Positions 25,763 through 33,936 of a DNA stretch of 64,000 nucleotides are shown one piece after another. How positions within the stretch are numbered: the stretch's first letter is position 1; every line of letters begins with the position of its first letter. This DNA comes from an uncultured Oscillospiraceae bacterium (GTDB taxonomy: Bacteria; Bacillota; Clostridia; Oscillospirales; Oscillospiraceae): the NCBI GenBank assembly GCA_934589225.1, contig CAKTNS010000003.1, forward strand, positions 1 to 64,000. Reading direction: 5' to 3'. The notes under the pieces are model-generated. The model ran no database searches and was not told where the DNA came from. It worked only from the letters and a program-made list of their open reading frames with translations. The position numbers were made by a program, and so were the translations under genes.

Positions 25763-27154
25763 ATGGATCTGATTTCTGTCAGAGAGCTGTTCAAAAACAC
25801 AGATGCCTATGCCGGTAAAGAAGTGACTGTAGGCGGCTGGGTCCGGTCTGTCCGGGCCAGCAAGCAGTTTGGCTTTATCGTGCTGAATGACGGCACTTTC
25901 TTTACCCCTGTCCAGGTGGTCTACCACGACACCATGGATAATTTTAATGAGATTTCCAAGGTAAATGTGGGTGCTGCCCTGATCGTCAAGGGCGAGGTGC
26001 TGCTGACCCCCGATGCCAAGCAGCCTTTTGAAATCCAGGCCACCCAGGTCACTGTAGAGGGTCCCTCTGCCAGTGACTACCCCATGCAGAAGAAGCGCCA
26101 CACCGTGGAGTTCCTGCGGACCATGCCCCATCTGCGGCCCCGGACCAATATGTTCCAGGCCATTTTCCGTGTGCGCAGCCTGGCGGCCTATGCCATCCAC
26201 CAGTTCTTTCAGGAGCAGGACTTTGTATATGTCCATACGCCCCTGATCACCGGGTCTGACTGTGAGGGTGCCGGTGAAATGTTCCAGGTCACCACCCTGG
26301 ACCTGAACAACGTGCCTAAGACCGAGGACGGCAAGGTGGATTATAGCCAGGACTTCTTTGGAAAGCCCACCAACCTGACGGTTTCCGGTCAGCTCAACGG
26401 CGAGACCTTCGCCATGGCCTTTAAGAATATCTATACCTTCGGCCCCACCTTCCGGGCGGAGAACTCCAACACCAGCCGCCACGCCGCCGAGTTCTGGATG
26501 ATCGAGCCTGAAATCGTCTTTGCGGACCTGGAAGACAATATGGAACTGGCCGAGGCCATGATCAAGTATATCATTAACTATGTGCTGGAACATGCCCCGG
26601 AGGAAATGAACTTCTTCAATTCCTTCGTAGACAAGGGCCTGCTGGACCGGCTGAACCATGTTGTAAACTCCGAGTTTGGCCGCATCACCTATACCGAGGC
26701 CGTCAAAATCCTGGAAGAGCACAACGACCAGTTTGAGTATCCCGTCCACTGGGGCTGCGACCTGCAGACCGAGCATGAGCGCTACCTGACCGAGCAGATC
26801 TTCAAGCGCCCCGTCTTTGTCACGGACTACCCCAAGGAGATCAAGGCCTTCTATATGAAGCTGAACCCCGACGGAAAGACCGTTGCGGCCATGGACTGCC
26901 TGGTTCCCGGCATCGGTGAAATCATCGGCGGCAGCCAGCGTGAGGACAATTACGACATCCTCAAGGCCCGTATTGAAGAACTGGGTATGCGTGCGGAGGA
27001 CTACGACTTCTACCTGGACCTGCGCAAGTACGGCTCCGCCCGCCACGCCGGCTTCGGCCTGGGCTTTGAGCGCTGCGTCATGTACCTGACCGGTGTCAGC
27101 AACATCCGCGACGCCATCCCCTTCCCCCGGACTGTGGGCAACTGCGAACTGTAA
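25763..27154 (+). CDS. asnS: Asparagine--tRNA ligase
   Basis: A 463-residue class IIb aminoacyl-tRNA synthetase charging tRNA-Asn. The N-terminal OB-fold (VTVGGWVRSVRASKQFGFIVLNDG) binds the anticodon. The catalytic domain has class II motif 2 FGPTFRAENSNTSRHAAEFWMIEPE near residue 230 and motif 3 GFGLGFERCVMYLTG near 440. FRAENSNT...AEFWMIE is typical of AsnRS rather than AspRS. Start by GAGAGAGGG and the usual N-terminal length. Own promoter; possible terminator downstream. Confidence 0.96.
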   Translation: MDLISVRELFKNTDAYAGKEVTVGGWVRSVRASKQFGFIVLNDGTFFTPVQVVYHDTMDNFNEISKVNVGAALIVKGEVLLTPDAKQPFEIQATQVTVEGPSASDYPMQKKRHTVEFLRTMPHLRPRTNMFQAIFRVRSLAAYAIHQFFQEQDFVYVHTPLITGSDCEGAGEMFQVTTLDLNNVPKTEDGKVDYSQDFFGKPTNLTVSGQLNGETFAMAFKNIYTFGPTFRAENSNTSRHAAEFWMIEPEIVFADLEDNMELAEAMIKYIINYVLEHAPEEMNFFNSFVDKGLLDRLNHVVNSEFGRITYTEAVKILEEHNDQFEYPVHWGCDLQTEHERYLTEQIFKRPVFVTDYPKEIKAFYMKLNPDGKTVAAMDCLVPGIGEIIGGSQREDNYDILKARIEELGMRAEDYDFYLDLRKYGSARHAGFGLGFERCVMYLTGVSNIRDAIPFPRTVGNCEL

Positions 27155-27158
27155 AAAA

Positions 27159-27196
27159 GATCCCCTTCCGTTTTTTCGGAAGGGGATCCATTTATT
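27159..27196 (+). terminator. Terminator after asnS
   Basis: A perfect 12-bp stem GATCCCCTTCCG / CGGAAGGGGATC with a T6 loop, five bases after the asnS stop. The downstream tail is only moderately T-rich. Confidence 0.75.
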
Positions 27197-27245
27197 CTAT
27201 GGCACGCAGAACAACCGGTCGTAACAGAATATTTACAGCTAATAT

Positions 27246-27286
27246 ATTGACAACGTATTGACAATTGCCGAACTTTTGCATATACT
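27246..27286 (+). promoter_or_regulatory. Promoter and direct-repeat operator of relB-yafQ
   Basis: A consensus promoter TTGACA (27258-27263), 17 bp, TATACT (27281-27286) sits 24 bp before the antitoxin ATG. The -35 lies in the second of two TATTGACAA copies that start 11 bp apart (27246 and 27257), about one helical turn. The repeated pair is a candidate site for antitoxin autorepression. Confidence 0.65.
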
Positions 27287-27310
27287 ATCCTTGAATGGAG
27301 GTGCTTTTAT

Positions 27311-27583
27311 ATGGCAACAACAAACCTGAATATCAGAATGGACAAGGCCATCAAAGACCAAGCGGAAGAGATTTTTAACGAGTTGGGACTCAATATGACC
27401 ACTGCAATAAATATGTTTCTGAGAACCGCGATTCGAGAGCATGGGATTCCCTTTGAGCTAAAGCTGGATGTACCCAACGAAAAAACAGCGGCTGCCATTG
27501 CAGAAGGAAAAAGACTTCTGGCTGACCCCTCCGCGCCAAGATATTCCAGCATGGATGCACTGAAAGCGGCACTGGACGTATGA
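27311..27583 (+). CDS. RelB/DinJ family antitoxin
   Basis: A 90-residue antitoxin. The N-terminal ribbon-helix-helix reads NLNIRMDKAIKDQAEEIFNELGLNMTTAINMFLRTAIREHGIPF, the DinJ/RelB signature, and should bind the operator as a dimer. The C-terminal half (from about 48) is the toxin-neutralising segment. GGAGGT precedes the ATG. Its last four bases overlap the toxin start, so translation is coupled. Base use is more AT-rich than neighbouring genes, as is common for mobile toxin-antitoxin modules. Confidence 0.92.
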   Translation: MATTNLNIRMDKAIKDQAEEIFNELGLNMTTAINMFLRTAIREHGIPFELKLDVPNEKTAAAIAEGKRLLADPSAPRYSSMDALKAALDV

Positions 27584-27861
27584 AATATGATGTACAGTTT
27601 ACCAGCCAGTTCAAAAAGGATATGAAGCCTGCCAAAAAGCAGAAAAAGAATTTAGAGCAGCTGTTTGAAGTAATCGACATTCTTGCAAACGGCGGCAGAT
27701 TGGATGCAAAATATCGAGATCAGGAATTGACCTGCAATTATAAAGGGACTCGTGAATGCCACATTGAACCGGACTGGCTTCTAATTTATGAAATTCGGAA
27801 CAACATTTTAGTGCTGATGCTTTACAGACTCGGTACCCACTCGGAATTATTCAAAAAATAG
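27580..27861 (+). CDS. YafQ/RelE-family mRNA interferase toxin
   Basis: A 93-residue type II toxin. It starts KYDVQFTSQFKKDMKPAKKQ, as YafQ proteins do, and has the conserved active-site block YRDQELTCNYKGTRECHIEPDWLLIYE with His and Asp residues, plus a C-terminal YRLGTHSELF His. YafQ toxins cleave mRNA at the ribosome, usually at lysine codons. The expected catalytic residues seem intact, so the module is likely active. Coupled to the antitoxin by an ATGA overlap and followed by a shared terminator. Confidence 0.92.
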   Translation: MKYDVQFTSQFKKDMKPAKKQKKNLEQLFEVIDILANGGRLDAKYRDQELTCNYKGTRECHIEPDWLLIYEIRNNILVLMLYRLGTHSELFKK

Positions 27862-27865
27862 AACG

Positions 27866-27907
27866 GACTGCCTCTTTTGATTGAAAAATCATTGGAGGCA
27901 GTCTTTT
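27866..27907. terminator. Bidirectional terminator between yafQ and dut
   Basis: GACTGCCTC (27866-27874) pairs with GAGGCAGTC (27895-27903) around a 20-base A/T-rich loop, with TTTT following on the plus strand. It separates convergent genes. Confidence 0.75.
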
Positions 27908-27916
27908 GCATCGTCT

Positions 27917-28354
27917 TTATTTCCCTGTGGAGCCGAAGCCGCCGGTGCCCCGGGAGGTTTCGTCCAGGGTGTCAGCTTCATAGTAATCCGGCTGGATCAC
28001 GGGGGTCACCACCAGCTGGGCGATCCGGTCCCCGTGCTCAACCACTCTGGCTTCGGTGCCGTGGTTGTGGAGGGCGATCATAAACTCCCCCCGGTAGTCG
28101 CTGTCGATGACCCCCACCTTATTGGCCGGGGCCAACCCCTGCTTGCAGGCCAGACCGCTGCGGGCATACACCAGACCCACATAGCCCTTGGGCAGGGCCA
28201 TGGAAAGGCCCGTAGGGAGAAAAACCGTCTTTCCCGGCTCAATGGTCACAGGCTCCTCCAGGCAGGCGTACAGGTCCGCCCCTGCCGCTTCCCGGGAGCC
28301 GAAGGTGGGCATTTTTGCCCCGGGCCGCAATTTCTTTACTGCTACTTTTTCCAT
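27917..28354 (-). CDS. dut: dUTP diphosphatase
   Basis: A 145-residue trimeric dUTPase that hydrolyses dUTP to dUMP, keeping uracil out of DNA and feeding thymidylate synthesis. All five motifs are in order: AGADLYA, ARSGLACKQGL, GVIDSDYRGE (catalytic Asp), GDRIAQLV and the C-terminal RGTGGFGSTG loop. The ATG at 28354 is preferred because it gives the normal family length and has a GGGG-containing site upstream. A longer in-frame reading lies inside nrdG. It overlaps the nrdG 3' end by 13 bases. Confidence 0.95.
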   Translation of the reverse strand: MEKVAVKKLRPGAKMPTFGSREAAGADLYACLEEPVTIEPGKTVFLPTGLSMALPKGYVGLVYARSGLACKQGLAPANKVGVIDSDYRGEFMIALHNHGTEARVVEHGDRIAQLVVTPVIQPDYYEADTLDETSRGTGGFGSTGK

Positions 28355-28899
28355 TCTTTCATTCCCCTTCCCTGGGCCTGCCAGTCCTGCCACAGCACGA
28401 CCTGCCCCGCCTGGCGGCTGGCAGGAACGTCAATGAGTCTTTGATTCTCGGAGCCCCGGAACCGCAGAGAGAGATTTTTCTGCTCCTCAATAAAAGGCCC
28501 GTCCACCAGCACATCGATGTTTTTCAAAAAACGCTCGGTGGTGCTCCAATCTCCCAAGGTGTGGGAGGTGATTTTTTCATAGGTGTAGCCGGAGAAGGCC
28601 CAGATGCTCTTTTCGGGATAGGCCTCCCGGACTGCCTCTACCAGCTCTGCCAGAGGCCCTTGGTTCTGTGGCTCAAAGGGCTCTCCCCCCAGAAGGGTCA
28701 GGCCCTGGATGAAATCGGGCTTCATCAGCTCCAGAATCTTTTGGGCGGTTTCAGCGGTAAAGGGTTCGCCGTAGTGAAAGTCCCAGGCCACTTCATTAAA
28801 GCAGCCCTTGCAGTGGTGGGTGCAGCCGGAAACGAAGAGACTCACCCGCACACCGGGCCCATTGGCAATGTCACAGTTTTTAATAACCGCGTAATTCAT
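28342..28899 (-). CDS. nrdG: Anaerobic ribonucleotide reductase activating enzyme NrdG
   Basis: A 185-residue radical SAM protein that installs the glycyl radical on NrdD. The [4Fe-4S] motif is CTHHCKGC (CX3CX2C) near residues 26-33, followed by the SAM-binding LLGGEPFEPQNQ near 70. Length and the N-terminal NGPGVRVSLFVSGC are typical. Its substrate NrdD is not in this window. Placement with dut groups two deoxynucleotide supply functions. It lies 17 bp downstream of the AI-2E-type transporter gene. Confidence 0.94.
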   Translation of the reverse strand: MNYAVIKNCDIANGPGVRVSLFVSGCTHHCKGCFNEVAWDFHYGEPFTAETAQKILELMKPDFIQGLTLLGGEPFEPQNQGPLAELVEAVREAYPEKSIWAFSGYTYEKITSHTLGDWSTTERFLKNIDVLVDGPFIEEQKNLSLRFRGSENQRLIDVPASRQAGQVVLWQDWQAQGRGMKEWKK

Positions 28900-28916
28900 A
28901 AATCAAGACCTTCTTT

Positions 28917-30131
28917 TCAGGAGGATTTGGAGCTGTCTGCTCCGGAATCTGGGAACTGGGCACGGTAGTCTTCCCACAGCTCCATGTGGTCTCTTTTCCG
29001 CAGTCCCCGGCGGACCAGGCGGCGGATCAGATCATAGATCACCGCAAAGAGGGGCACGCAGATGACCATTCCCACAACGCCCCAGAGGCCGCCGAAGAGG
29101 ATGATGGCAAACATGACCCAGAAGCCGGAAAGGCCGGTGCGGTTGCCCAGGATCTTGGGGCCGATGACGTTGCCGTCCAGCTGCTGCAGCACCAAAATCC
29201 AAACCACAAACCACAAAGCCTTGATGGGACTTTCAATCAGAATCAGCAGTGTTGCGGGCACTGCGCCGATCACCGGGCCAAAGAAGGGAATGATATTGGT
29301 AACGCCCACCAGGACCGAAACAAGCAGGGTGTTGGGGATCCGTAACATGGTGCAGCCGATATAGCACAGCACGCCGATAATGGCCGAGTCCATGATTTTG
29401 CCGTCAATAAAGCCCGCAAACATCCGGTCAATAAAGGCCACCTCCTGCAAGATCAGCTCCGCCCAGCGGTCCGGGAACATACTGCGAACCAAGAGTCTGG
29501 CTTGCTTGCCGAAGCGCTTCCGGCCGTGGAGCACATAGATGGCCACGATGAGACCGATCAAAATGTTATACAGGAACGTCATCACCCGCCAAACGCTGGT
29601 ACCCAGGTTGGTGACCAGGCTGGTGATCTGGGGCATCACTTTGGACTGGACCCACTTTTCAATATCCGCAAAGTAGTTCTCATAATTATTCCGATAGAAC
29701 TGCACCAGCCGCTCGTCCTCGCCAAAGGTGGCCGTGGCCCAACTAAGCAGCTGGTCTGCCTTGCCGGGCAGGGCGTTCCACAGCATCTCGATGCTCTGCA
29801 GCAGCTGGGGCACCACCATGGTGATCAGGGCGTAGACCACCAGAATGCCCACCAGCAGAGAAAAAGCCACGGCAAAGGCATTGGAGAACCGGCGGAGCTT
29901 CTTCGGCAGCCGGAGCTGGAAGAAAGCTTCCAGGGCATTGCACATGGGCCGGAGCAGATAGGCAATGACACCACCGTAAATAAAGGGGGCTAAGATGGTG
30001 CTGAGGTTCGACAGCACCGCACCAATGCCCTGGAGCCTGTACAGGAAGAAGAACAGCAGCACACTGAGGCTGATGGCGCCAAATCCCGCGATCATGGAGT
30101 AAAAATATTTTTCCTTGCTGGGGTCTTTCAA
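28917..30131 (-). CDS. AI-2E family transporter (PerM/YdiK-like)
   Basis: A 404-residue membrane protein of the AI-2 exporter-like superfamily (UPF0118/PerM). Eight hydrophobic segments are visible in two blocks (about 12-90 and 165-350), with a long soluble insert between them. The family-typical VGVTNIIPFFGPVIGAVPA lies near residue 285. Members have been linked to autoinducer-2 export, Na+/H+ exchange or ion transport; the substrate here is unknown. The start is uncertain: the reading begins at TTG with a poor ribosome site, and an ATG 12 codons in is an alternative. First gene of a likely AI-2E-nrdG-dut operon. Confidence 0.87.
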   Translation of the reverse strand: MKDPSKEKYFYSMIAGFGAISLSVLLFFFLYRLQGIGAVLSNLSTILAPFIYGGVIAYLLRPMCNALEAFFQLRLPKKLRRFSNAFAVAFSLLVGILVVYALITMVVPQLLQSIEMLWNALPGKADQLLSWATATFGEDERLVQFYRNNYENYFADIEKWVQSKVMPQITSLVTNLGTSVWRVMTFLYNILIGLIVAIYVLHGRKRFGKQARLLVRSMFPDRWAELILQEVAFIDRMFAGFIDGKIMDSAIIGVLCYIGCTMLRIPNTLLVSVLVGVTNIIPFFGPVIGAVPATLLILIESPIKALWFVVWILVLQQLDGNVIGPKILGNRTGLSGFWVMFAIILFGGLWGVVGMVICVPLFAVIYDLIRRLVRRGLRKRDHMELWEDYRAQFPDSGADSSKSS

Positions 30132-30343
30132 ATTTACATCAACTCATTTCTGTTTGGGAAATTCTGAATCCATGGGCAGACCCGCTGCAAAAGCTGCGAG
30201 CCGCTTCCTCCGAGTTTCCTTTTGTTACATCCCTCTCAGTATACCAGTACCGTCTTCTCAATAAATGAACAAAGTATGAATTCTTAAAAAAGGAATGGAA
30301 CAGAATGTTTACAATTTCTTCTTTTCTTCCGCCGGTGGAAGCC

Positions 30344-30372
30344 TTGCCTTTTCCTGCGTTTTAGGGTAAAAT
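30344..30372 (+). promoter_or_regulatory. Promoter of the zinc peptidase gene
   Basis: TTGCCT, a 17-bp spacer and TAAAAT, ending 30 bp before the start codon. The rest of the 271-bp gap (30132-30402) shared with the divergent AI-2E gene shows nothing I can identify beyond a possible TATACT on the minus strand (30243-30238). Confidence 0.65.
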
Positions 30373-30402
30373 GATGCCACAAAGAATGCAAGGAGTGGTT
30401 TT

Positions 30403-31125
30403 ATGCCCTACTATTACGGTTTTGACTGGACCTATGTGGTCCTGGTGCTGCCCTGCGTGATCCTGTCTCTCTGGGCCAGTGCCAATGTAAACAGCACTTT
30501 TAAGCGGTATTCCAAACAGTTCTCCCGCAGAGGGCTGACCGGTGCCCAGGCTGCCGCCCAGGTTCTTTCTGCCAACGGCGTTACCGGTGTTCGGGTGGAG
30601 CGCATCAGCGGCAGTCTGACGGACCATTTTGACCCCCGGACCAATGTGATCCGGCTGTCCGATGACGTTTACGGCAGCACCTCCACCGCGGCCATCGGCG
30701 TTGCCTGTCACGAGGCGGGACACGCCGTGCAGTATGCCCAGGATTATGCCCCCATGCGGGTGCGGGCGGCGGTGATCCCCGCCACCAACCTCGGCTCCAA
30801 GCTGGCCATGCCCCTGATTCTGGCGGGACTGCTGTTCTCCTCCCTGGGGGAGCTTTCCTACGCCCTGGTGTACCTGGGCATTGCCTGTTTTGGTCTGTCT
30901 CTGGTATTCCAGCTGGTGACCCTTCCCGTGGAATTTGACGCCAGCCACCGGGCCATGGTGGCCATTTCTCAAACAGGGCTTCTGACCGAAGACGAACAGC
31001 AGGGCGCCCGGAAGACCCTGCGGGCGGCGGCGCTGACCTATGTGGCCGCCACCGCCACAGCCCTTGCCCAGCTGCTGCGGCTGATCATCCTTTTCGGAAA
31101 TCGCGGAAACCGTAGAAACGACTGA
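30403..31125 (+). CDS. Membrane zinc metallopeptidase (YugP family)
   Basis: A 240-residue membrane protein of the YugP family. An N-terminal helix is followed by the cytoplasmic SRRGLTGAQAAAQVLSANG and DPRTNVIRLSDDVY segments. The zinc motif HEAGH is at 103-107, with further membrane helices at about 130-190 and a C-terminal one near 210-230. The likely third zinc ligand is in VEFDASHRA near 180. Substrates are unknown; the family is widespread in Firmicutes. AAGGAG precedes the ATG. Own promoter and terminator. Confidence 0.9.
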   Translation: MPYYYGFDWTYVVLVLPCVILSLWASANVNSTFKRYSKQFSRRGLTGAQAAAQVLSANGVTGVRVERISGSLTDHFDPRTNVIRLSDDVYGSTSTAAIGVACHEAGHAVQYAQDYAPMRVRAAVIPATNLGSKLAMPLILAGLLFSSLGELSYALVYLGIACFGLSLVFQLVTLPVEFDASHRAMVAISQTGLLTEDEQQGARKTLRAAALTYVAATATALAQLLRLIILFGNRGNRRND

Positions 31126-31131
31126 GCTTTT

Positions 31132-31162
31132 CCCCGCAGAAAATCTTCTGCGGGGTCTTTTT
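31132..31162 (+). terminator. Terminator after yugP
   Basis: CCCCGCAGAA and TTCTGCGGGG form a perfect 10-bp stem around AATC, followed by TCTTTTT. Confidence 0.9.
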
Positions 31163-31174
31163 ATGGGAAATCCC

Positions 31175-31203
31175 TTGACTTTTTGGGGGTTTTTTCATAT
31201 AAT
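31175..31203 (+). promoter_or_regulatory. Promoter of the YnbB-like gene
   Basis: TTGACT, a 17-bp T/G-rich spacer and TATAAT, ending 28 bp before the GTG start codon. Confidence 0.8.
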
Positions 31204-31231
31204 GCTCAAAGTGTAAAAAATCATAGAAAGC

Positions 31232-32524
31232 GTGAATTTTTTGGAAGAACTTGTAAATATGTATATGGAAATGGGCGTTTCTCCCGGCGTTTACGCCTAC
31301 GGCGAAAAGGCTTTGGAGCGGCTGCGTGAGCGCTTTGCCGCCATTGATGCCGTGGCCGAGTACAATCAGGCCAAGGTTCTGTCCGCCATGCAGAAAAACC
31401 GGGTGTCCGCCGCCTGTTTTACCACCACCACCGGCTACGGCTACGATGACCTGGGCCGGGATACACTGGAAAAGGTCTATGCCGACGTGTTCCACACGGA
31501 GGCCGCCCTGGTCCGGCCCCAGATCACCTGCGGCACCCATGCCCTGACCGTTGCCCTCAGCGCCAATCTGCTGCCCGGTGACGAGCTGCTGTCTCCCGTG
31601 GGCATGCCCTATGACACCTTGCAGGAGGTCATCGGCATCCGGGAAAGCCCCTGCTCTCTGGCAGAGTATGGCGTTCACTACCGGCAGGTGGATCTGCTTC
31701 CCGATGGGGACTTTGATTATGATGGCATCAAAAAAGCCATCAACGAAAAAACCAAGCTGATCACCATTCAGCGCTCCAAGGGCTACGCCACCCGGCCCAG
31801 CTTCTCTGTGGCCCAAATCGGCAAGCTCATTGCCTTCTGCAAAGAGTGCAAGAGCGATGTGACCGTGATGGTAGACAACTGCTACGGCGAGTTTGTGGAG
31901 ATCATGGAGCCCTCGGACGTGGGGGCGGACATGGTGGTAGGCTCCCTCATCAAGAACCCCGGCGGCGGTCTGGCCCCCATCGGCGGCTACATCTGCGGTA
32001 CGGAAAAATGCGTATCCCGCTGCGCTTACCGGCTCTCCGCCCCCGGTCTGGGCCAAGAAGTCGGTGCCAACCTGGGTCTGATGAAAGATTTGTTCCAGGG
32101 CTTCTTCCTGGCCCCCACGGTGGTGGCCGGTGCGGAAAAGGGTGCGGTCTTTGCTGCCAACCTCTACGAGCCCCTGGGCTACCACTGCGTTCCCAATGCC
32201 ACGGAATCCCGGCATGATATTATTCAGGCCGTGGAGCTGGGCAGCGAACAGGCCATGGTGGCCTTCTGCAAGGGCATTCAGGAAGCGGCCCCGGTCGATT
32301 CCTTTGCAACCCCCCTGCCCTGGGATATGCCCGGATATGACAGCCAGGTGATCATGGCGGCAGGTGCCTTCGTCCAGGGCTCCTCCATTGAGCTCTCCGC
32401 TGACGGCCCCATCCGGGAGCCCTACGCCGTATACTTCCAGGGCGGCCTGACCTGGTACCACGCCAAGCTGGGCATTCTCATGAGCCTACAGGAAATGGTC
32501 AATGCGGGGCTTGTAACACTGTAA
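31232..32524 (+). CDS. PLP-dependent methionine gamma-lyase family protein (YnbB-like)
   Basis: A 430-residue fold-type I PLP enzyme of the cystathionine beta-lyase-like family once labelled aluminium resistance (YnbB). The PLP lysine is Lys241 in VGSLIKNPGGG, with TVMVDNCYGEFVE holding the cofactor-binding Asp before it. The N-terminal TTTTGYGYDDLGRDTLEKVYADVFHTE is diagnostic of this family. It probably acts on a sulfur amino acid, but its real substrate is unknown. The start is GTG with a weak AGAAAG site; the next methionines are further inside the conserved N-terminal helix. Strong promoter and terminator make it a single-gene unit. Confidence 0.9.
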   Translation: MNFLEELVNMYMEMGVSPGVYAYGEKALERLRERFAAIDAVAEYNQAKVLSAMQKNRVSAACFTTTTGYGYDDLGRDTLEKVYADVFHTEAALVRPQITCGTHALTVALSANLLPGDELLSPVGMPYDTLQEVIGIRESPCSLAEYGVHYRQVDLLPDGDFDYDGIKKAINEKTKLITIQRSKGYATRPSFSVAQIGKLIAFCKECKSDVTVMVDNCYGEFVEIMEPSDVGADMVVGSLIKNPGGGLAPIGGYICGTEKCVSRCAYRLSAPGLGQEVGANLGLMKDLFQGFFLAPTVVAGAEKGAVFAANLYEPLGYHCVPNATESRHDIIQAVELGSEQAMVAFCKGIQEAAPVDSFATPLPWDMPGYDSQVIMAAGAFVQGSSIELSADGPIREPYAVYFQGGLTWYHAKLGILMSLQEMVNAGLVTL

Positions 32525-32530
32525 TGCAAA

Positions 32531-32567
32531 AAACCGTATGGCGAGAAAAACGCCATACGGTTTTTTT
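32531..32567. terminator. Terminator between YnbB-like gene and convergent membrane protein
   Basis: A 13-bp stem AAACCGTATGGCG / CGCCATACGGTTT with loop AGAAAAA, followed by seven T in total. It overlaps the end of the convergent gene, so it may serve both. Confidence 0.9.
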
Positions 32568-33333
32568 ACGATTGAATTCCGTTCCAAAACAGGAGAAACG
32601 CCAGCAGCAGACCCACTGTCCAGCCTATTCTTCTGGACAGCAGCTCCCAATTGGAGGGCTCTACGCTTTCCGCATCCTGGACGCGCACGGACATTCGCAG
32701 ATAGAACAGATCGTCCGCAAAGAAAACGGTTGCCGCAACCAGGGCGCAAACGGAAGCCCCCTCCAGCCAGCCGCTCCAGGAGCCATTGTGCTTCATTTCC
32801 GGCCCTGTGGCCAGATACAAAATCTCCTCTACGCTTGGCTCCATCGCATCCACAGGATTTCCGTTCGCATCCAGTGAAAATCCGTTTGGGGTCGTGGCAT
32901 AAGTTCGGCTGCTGATGTCATGTGCATTTCCATCTGCATCGTACATCCAGCGCTGGCCGCCTATATCCTCAACACTGCCGCGGAACCACAGTTGATCTCC
33001 TTTGTAAAGGGCAACGCCTCTCGCCTGAGTGCGCATATTTGAGGGCACTGCATCAGGGTCTTCCCAAAGGATATAGGGGCCAAAGGTTTTGTCCCCTGCC
33101 TGGCAGGTAATTGTCCCGTCCGATGCAACCGTAAATACCGTTTTTTGCCCGTCCACGGTTCCCGAATAAGTTGTCTGATCTTCCTGAACCTGCGGAACCA
33201 GGATCGCTCCCCTATACTGGAAGCCCACCCTGGAAATGGTCAGCGGATACGCGACGGAAAAGACCAGCAGCATCACAAGCATGACGATCAGAAGAATTCT
33301 GGGGTATACATCCAGCTCACGAAATGTTTTCAT
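32566..33333 (-). CDS. Membrane protein of unknown function
   Basis: A 255-residue protein I do not recognise. A short charged N-terminus is followed by one membrane helix (about 13-31). A beta-rich extracytoplasmic domain (about 32-185) contains two short acidic/glycine repeats, DADGNAHD and DANGNPVD. Two C-terminal helices follow (about 190-207 and 235-252). AGGGAG precedes the ATG. It starts inside the last 17 bases of the GNAT gene, so the two are coupled. It may be a sensor or accessory protein; no enzyme motif is visible. Confidence 0.75.
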   Translation of the reverse strand: MKTFRELDVYPRILLIVMLVMLLVFSVAYPLTISRVGFQYRGAILVPQVQEDQTTYSGTVDGQKTVFTVASDGTITCQAGDKTFGPYILWEDPDAVPSNMRTQARGVALYKGDQLWFRGSVEDIGGQRWMYDADGNAHDISSRTYATTPNGFSLDANGNPVDAMEPSVEEILYLATGPEMKHNGSWSGWLEGASVCALVAATVFFADDLFYLRMSVRVQDAESVEPSNWELLSRRIGWTVGLLLAFLLFWNGIQS

Positions 33334-33874
33334 AGCACTCCCTCCGCCTTCTTTTCAAATCCCTTTTCGAAAATGCCGCCCTGGAAACAATAGCTTGTCC
33401 CTTCTGATCTTTATAGAAGGAAATCTGCTCTGTGGCCGTCAGTTGGAAGCCAAGGCGACTCAAAAGGGCCACGGAAGGGGCATTTTCCAGAGCGGTTCCC
33501 ACTGTAAGCTTTGAGACTCCCAGCCCTTTGAGATAGTCCATCACGGTCAAAAGGCTTTCGAGCGCATAGCCTTTTCCCTGAAAGTCCGAATGGAAGCAGT
33601 AGCCAAGCTCATAGCCATCCGGGCGAATGTTGGCAGAGATGTAACCGATCACCTGAGCTTCCAGGCATACGGAAAAGAACAGATGGTCAGGGCCGGTTTG
33701 GGCAGCCCTGGCCCAGCGTGCAATCCGAGGCCGGACGTCTGCTTCCTCCGTACTGTGCGGACAATCGAAGCAGGCATAGGGTGACTTCGAAAAATCGAGC
33801 CAAATTGCCTGCATCGCCTTCCAGTCCGAGGCTTCCACCGGACGGACTGTCAAGCGGTCCGTCTGCAAAAGCAT
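33317..33874 (-). CDS. GNAT family N-acetyltransferase (RimJ/RimL type)
   Basis: A 185-residue acetyltransferase of the RimJ/RimL-like group, which acetylates protein N-termini or small molecules. It begins LLQTDRLTVRPVEASDW, a typical opening. It has GYELGYCFHSDFQGKGYALESL (Q-G-K-G-Y-A acetyl-CoA loop) near residue 100, then TVGTALENAPSVALLSRLGFQ near 140. GGAGGAAG precedes the ATG. Probably cotranscribed with the downstream membrane protein, whose start it overlaps. Confidence 0.9.
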   Translation of the reverse strand: MLLQTDRLTVRPVEASDWKAMQAIWLDFSKSPYACFDCPHSTEEADVRPRIARWARAAQTGPDHLFFSVCLEAQVIGYISANIRPDGYELGYCFHSDFQGKGYALESLLTVMDYLKGLGVSKLTVGTALENAPSVALLSRLGFQLTATEQISFYKDQKGQAIVSRAAFSKRDLKRRRRECYENIS

Positions 33875-33892
33875 AGCACTTCCTCCATTGTG

Positions 33893-33919
33893 AAAAAGCC
33901 CGGCACAGCGCTGGGCTTT
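33893..33919 (-). terminator. Terminator after trpS
   Basis: On the minus strand AAAGCCC and GGGCTTT flank an 11-base loop and end in a T run (33897-33893). It lies between trpS and the downstream GNAT gene. Confidence 0.65.
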
Positions 33920-33936
33920 CTACGATCTTCAAGTCA

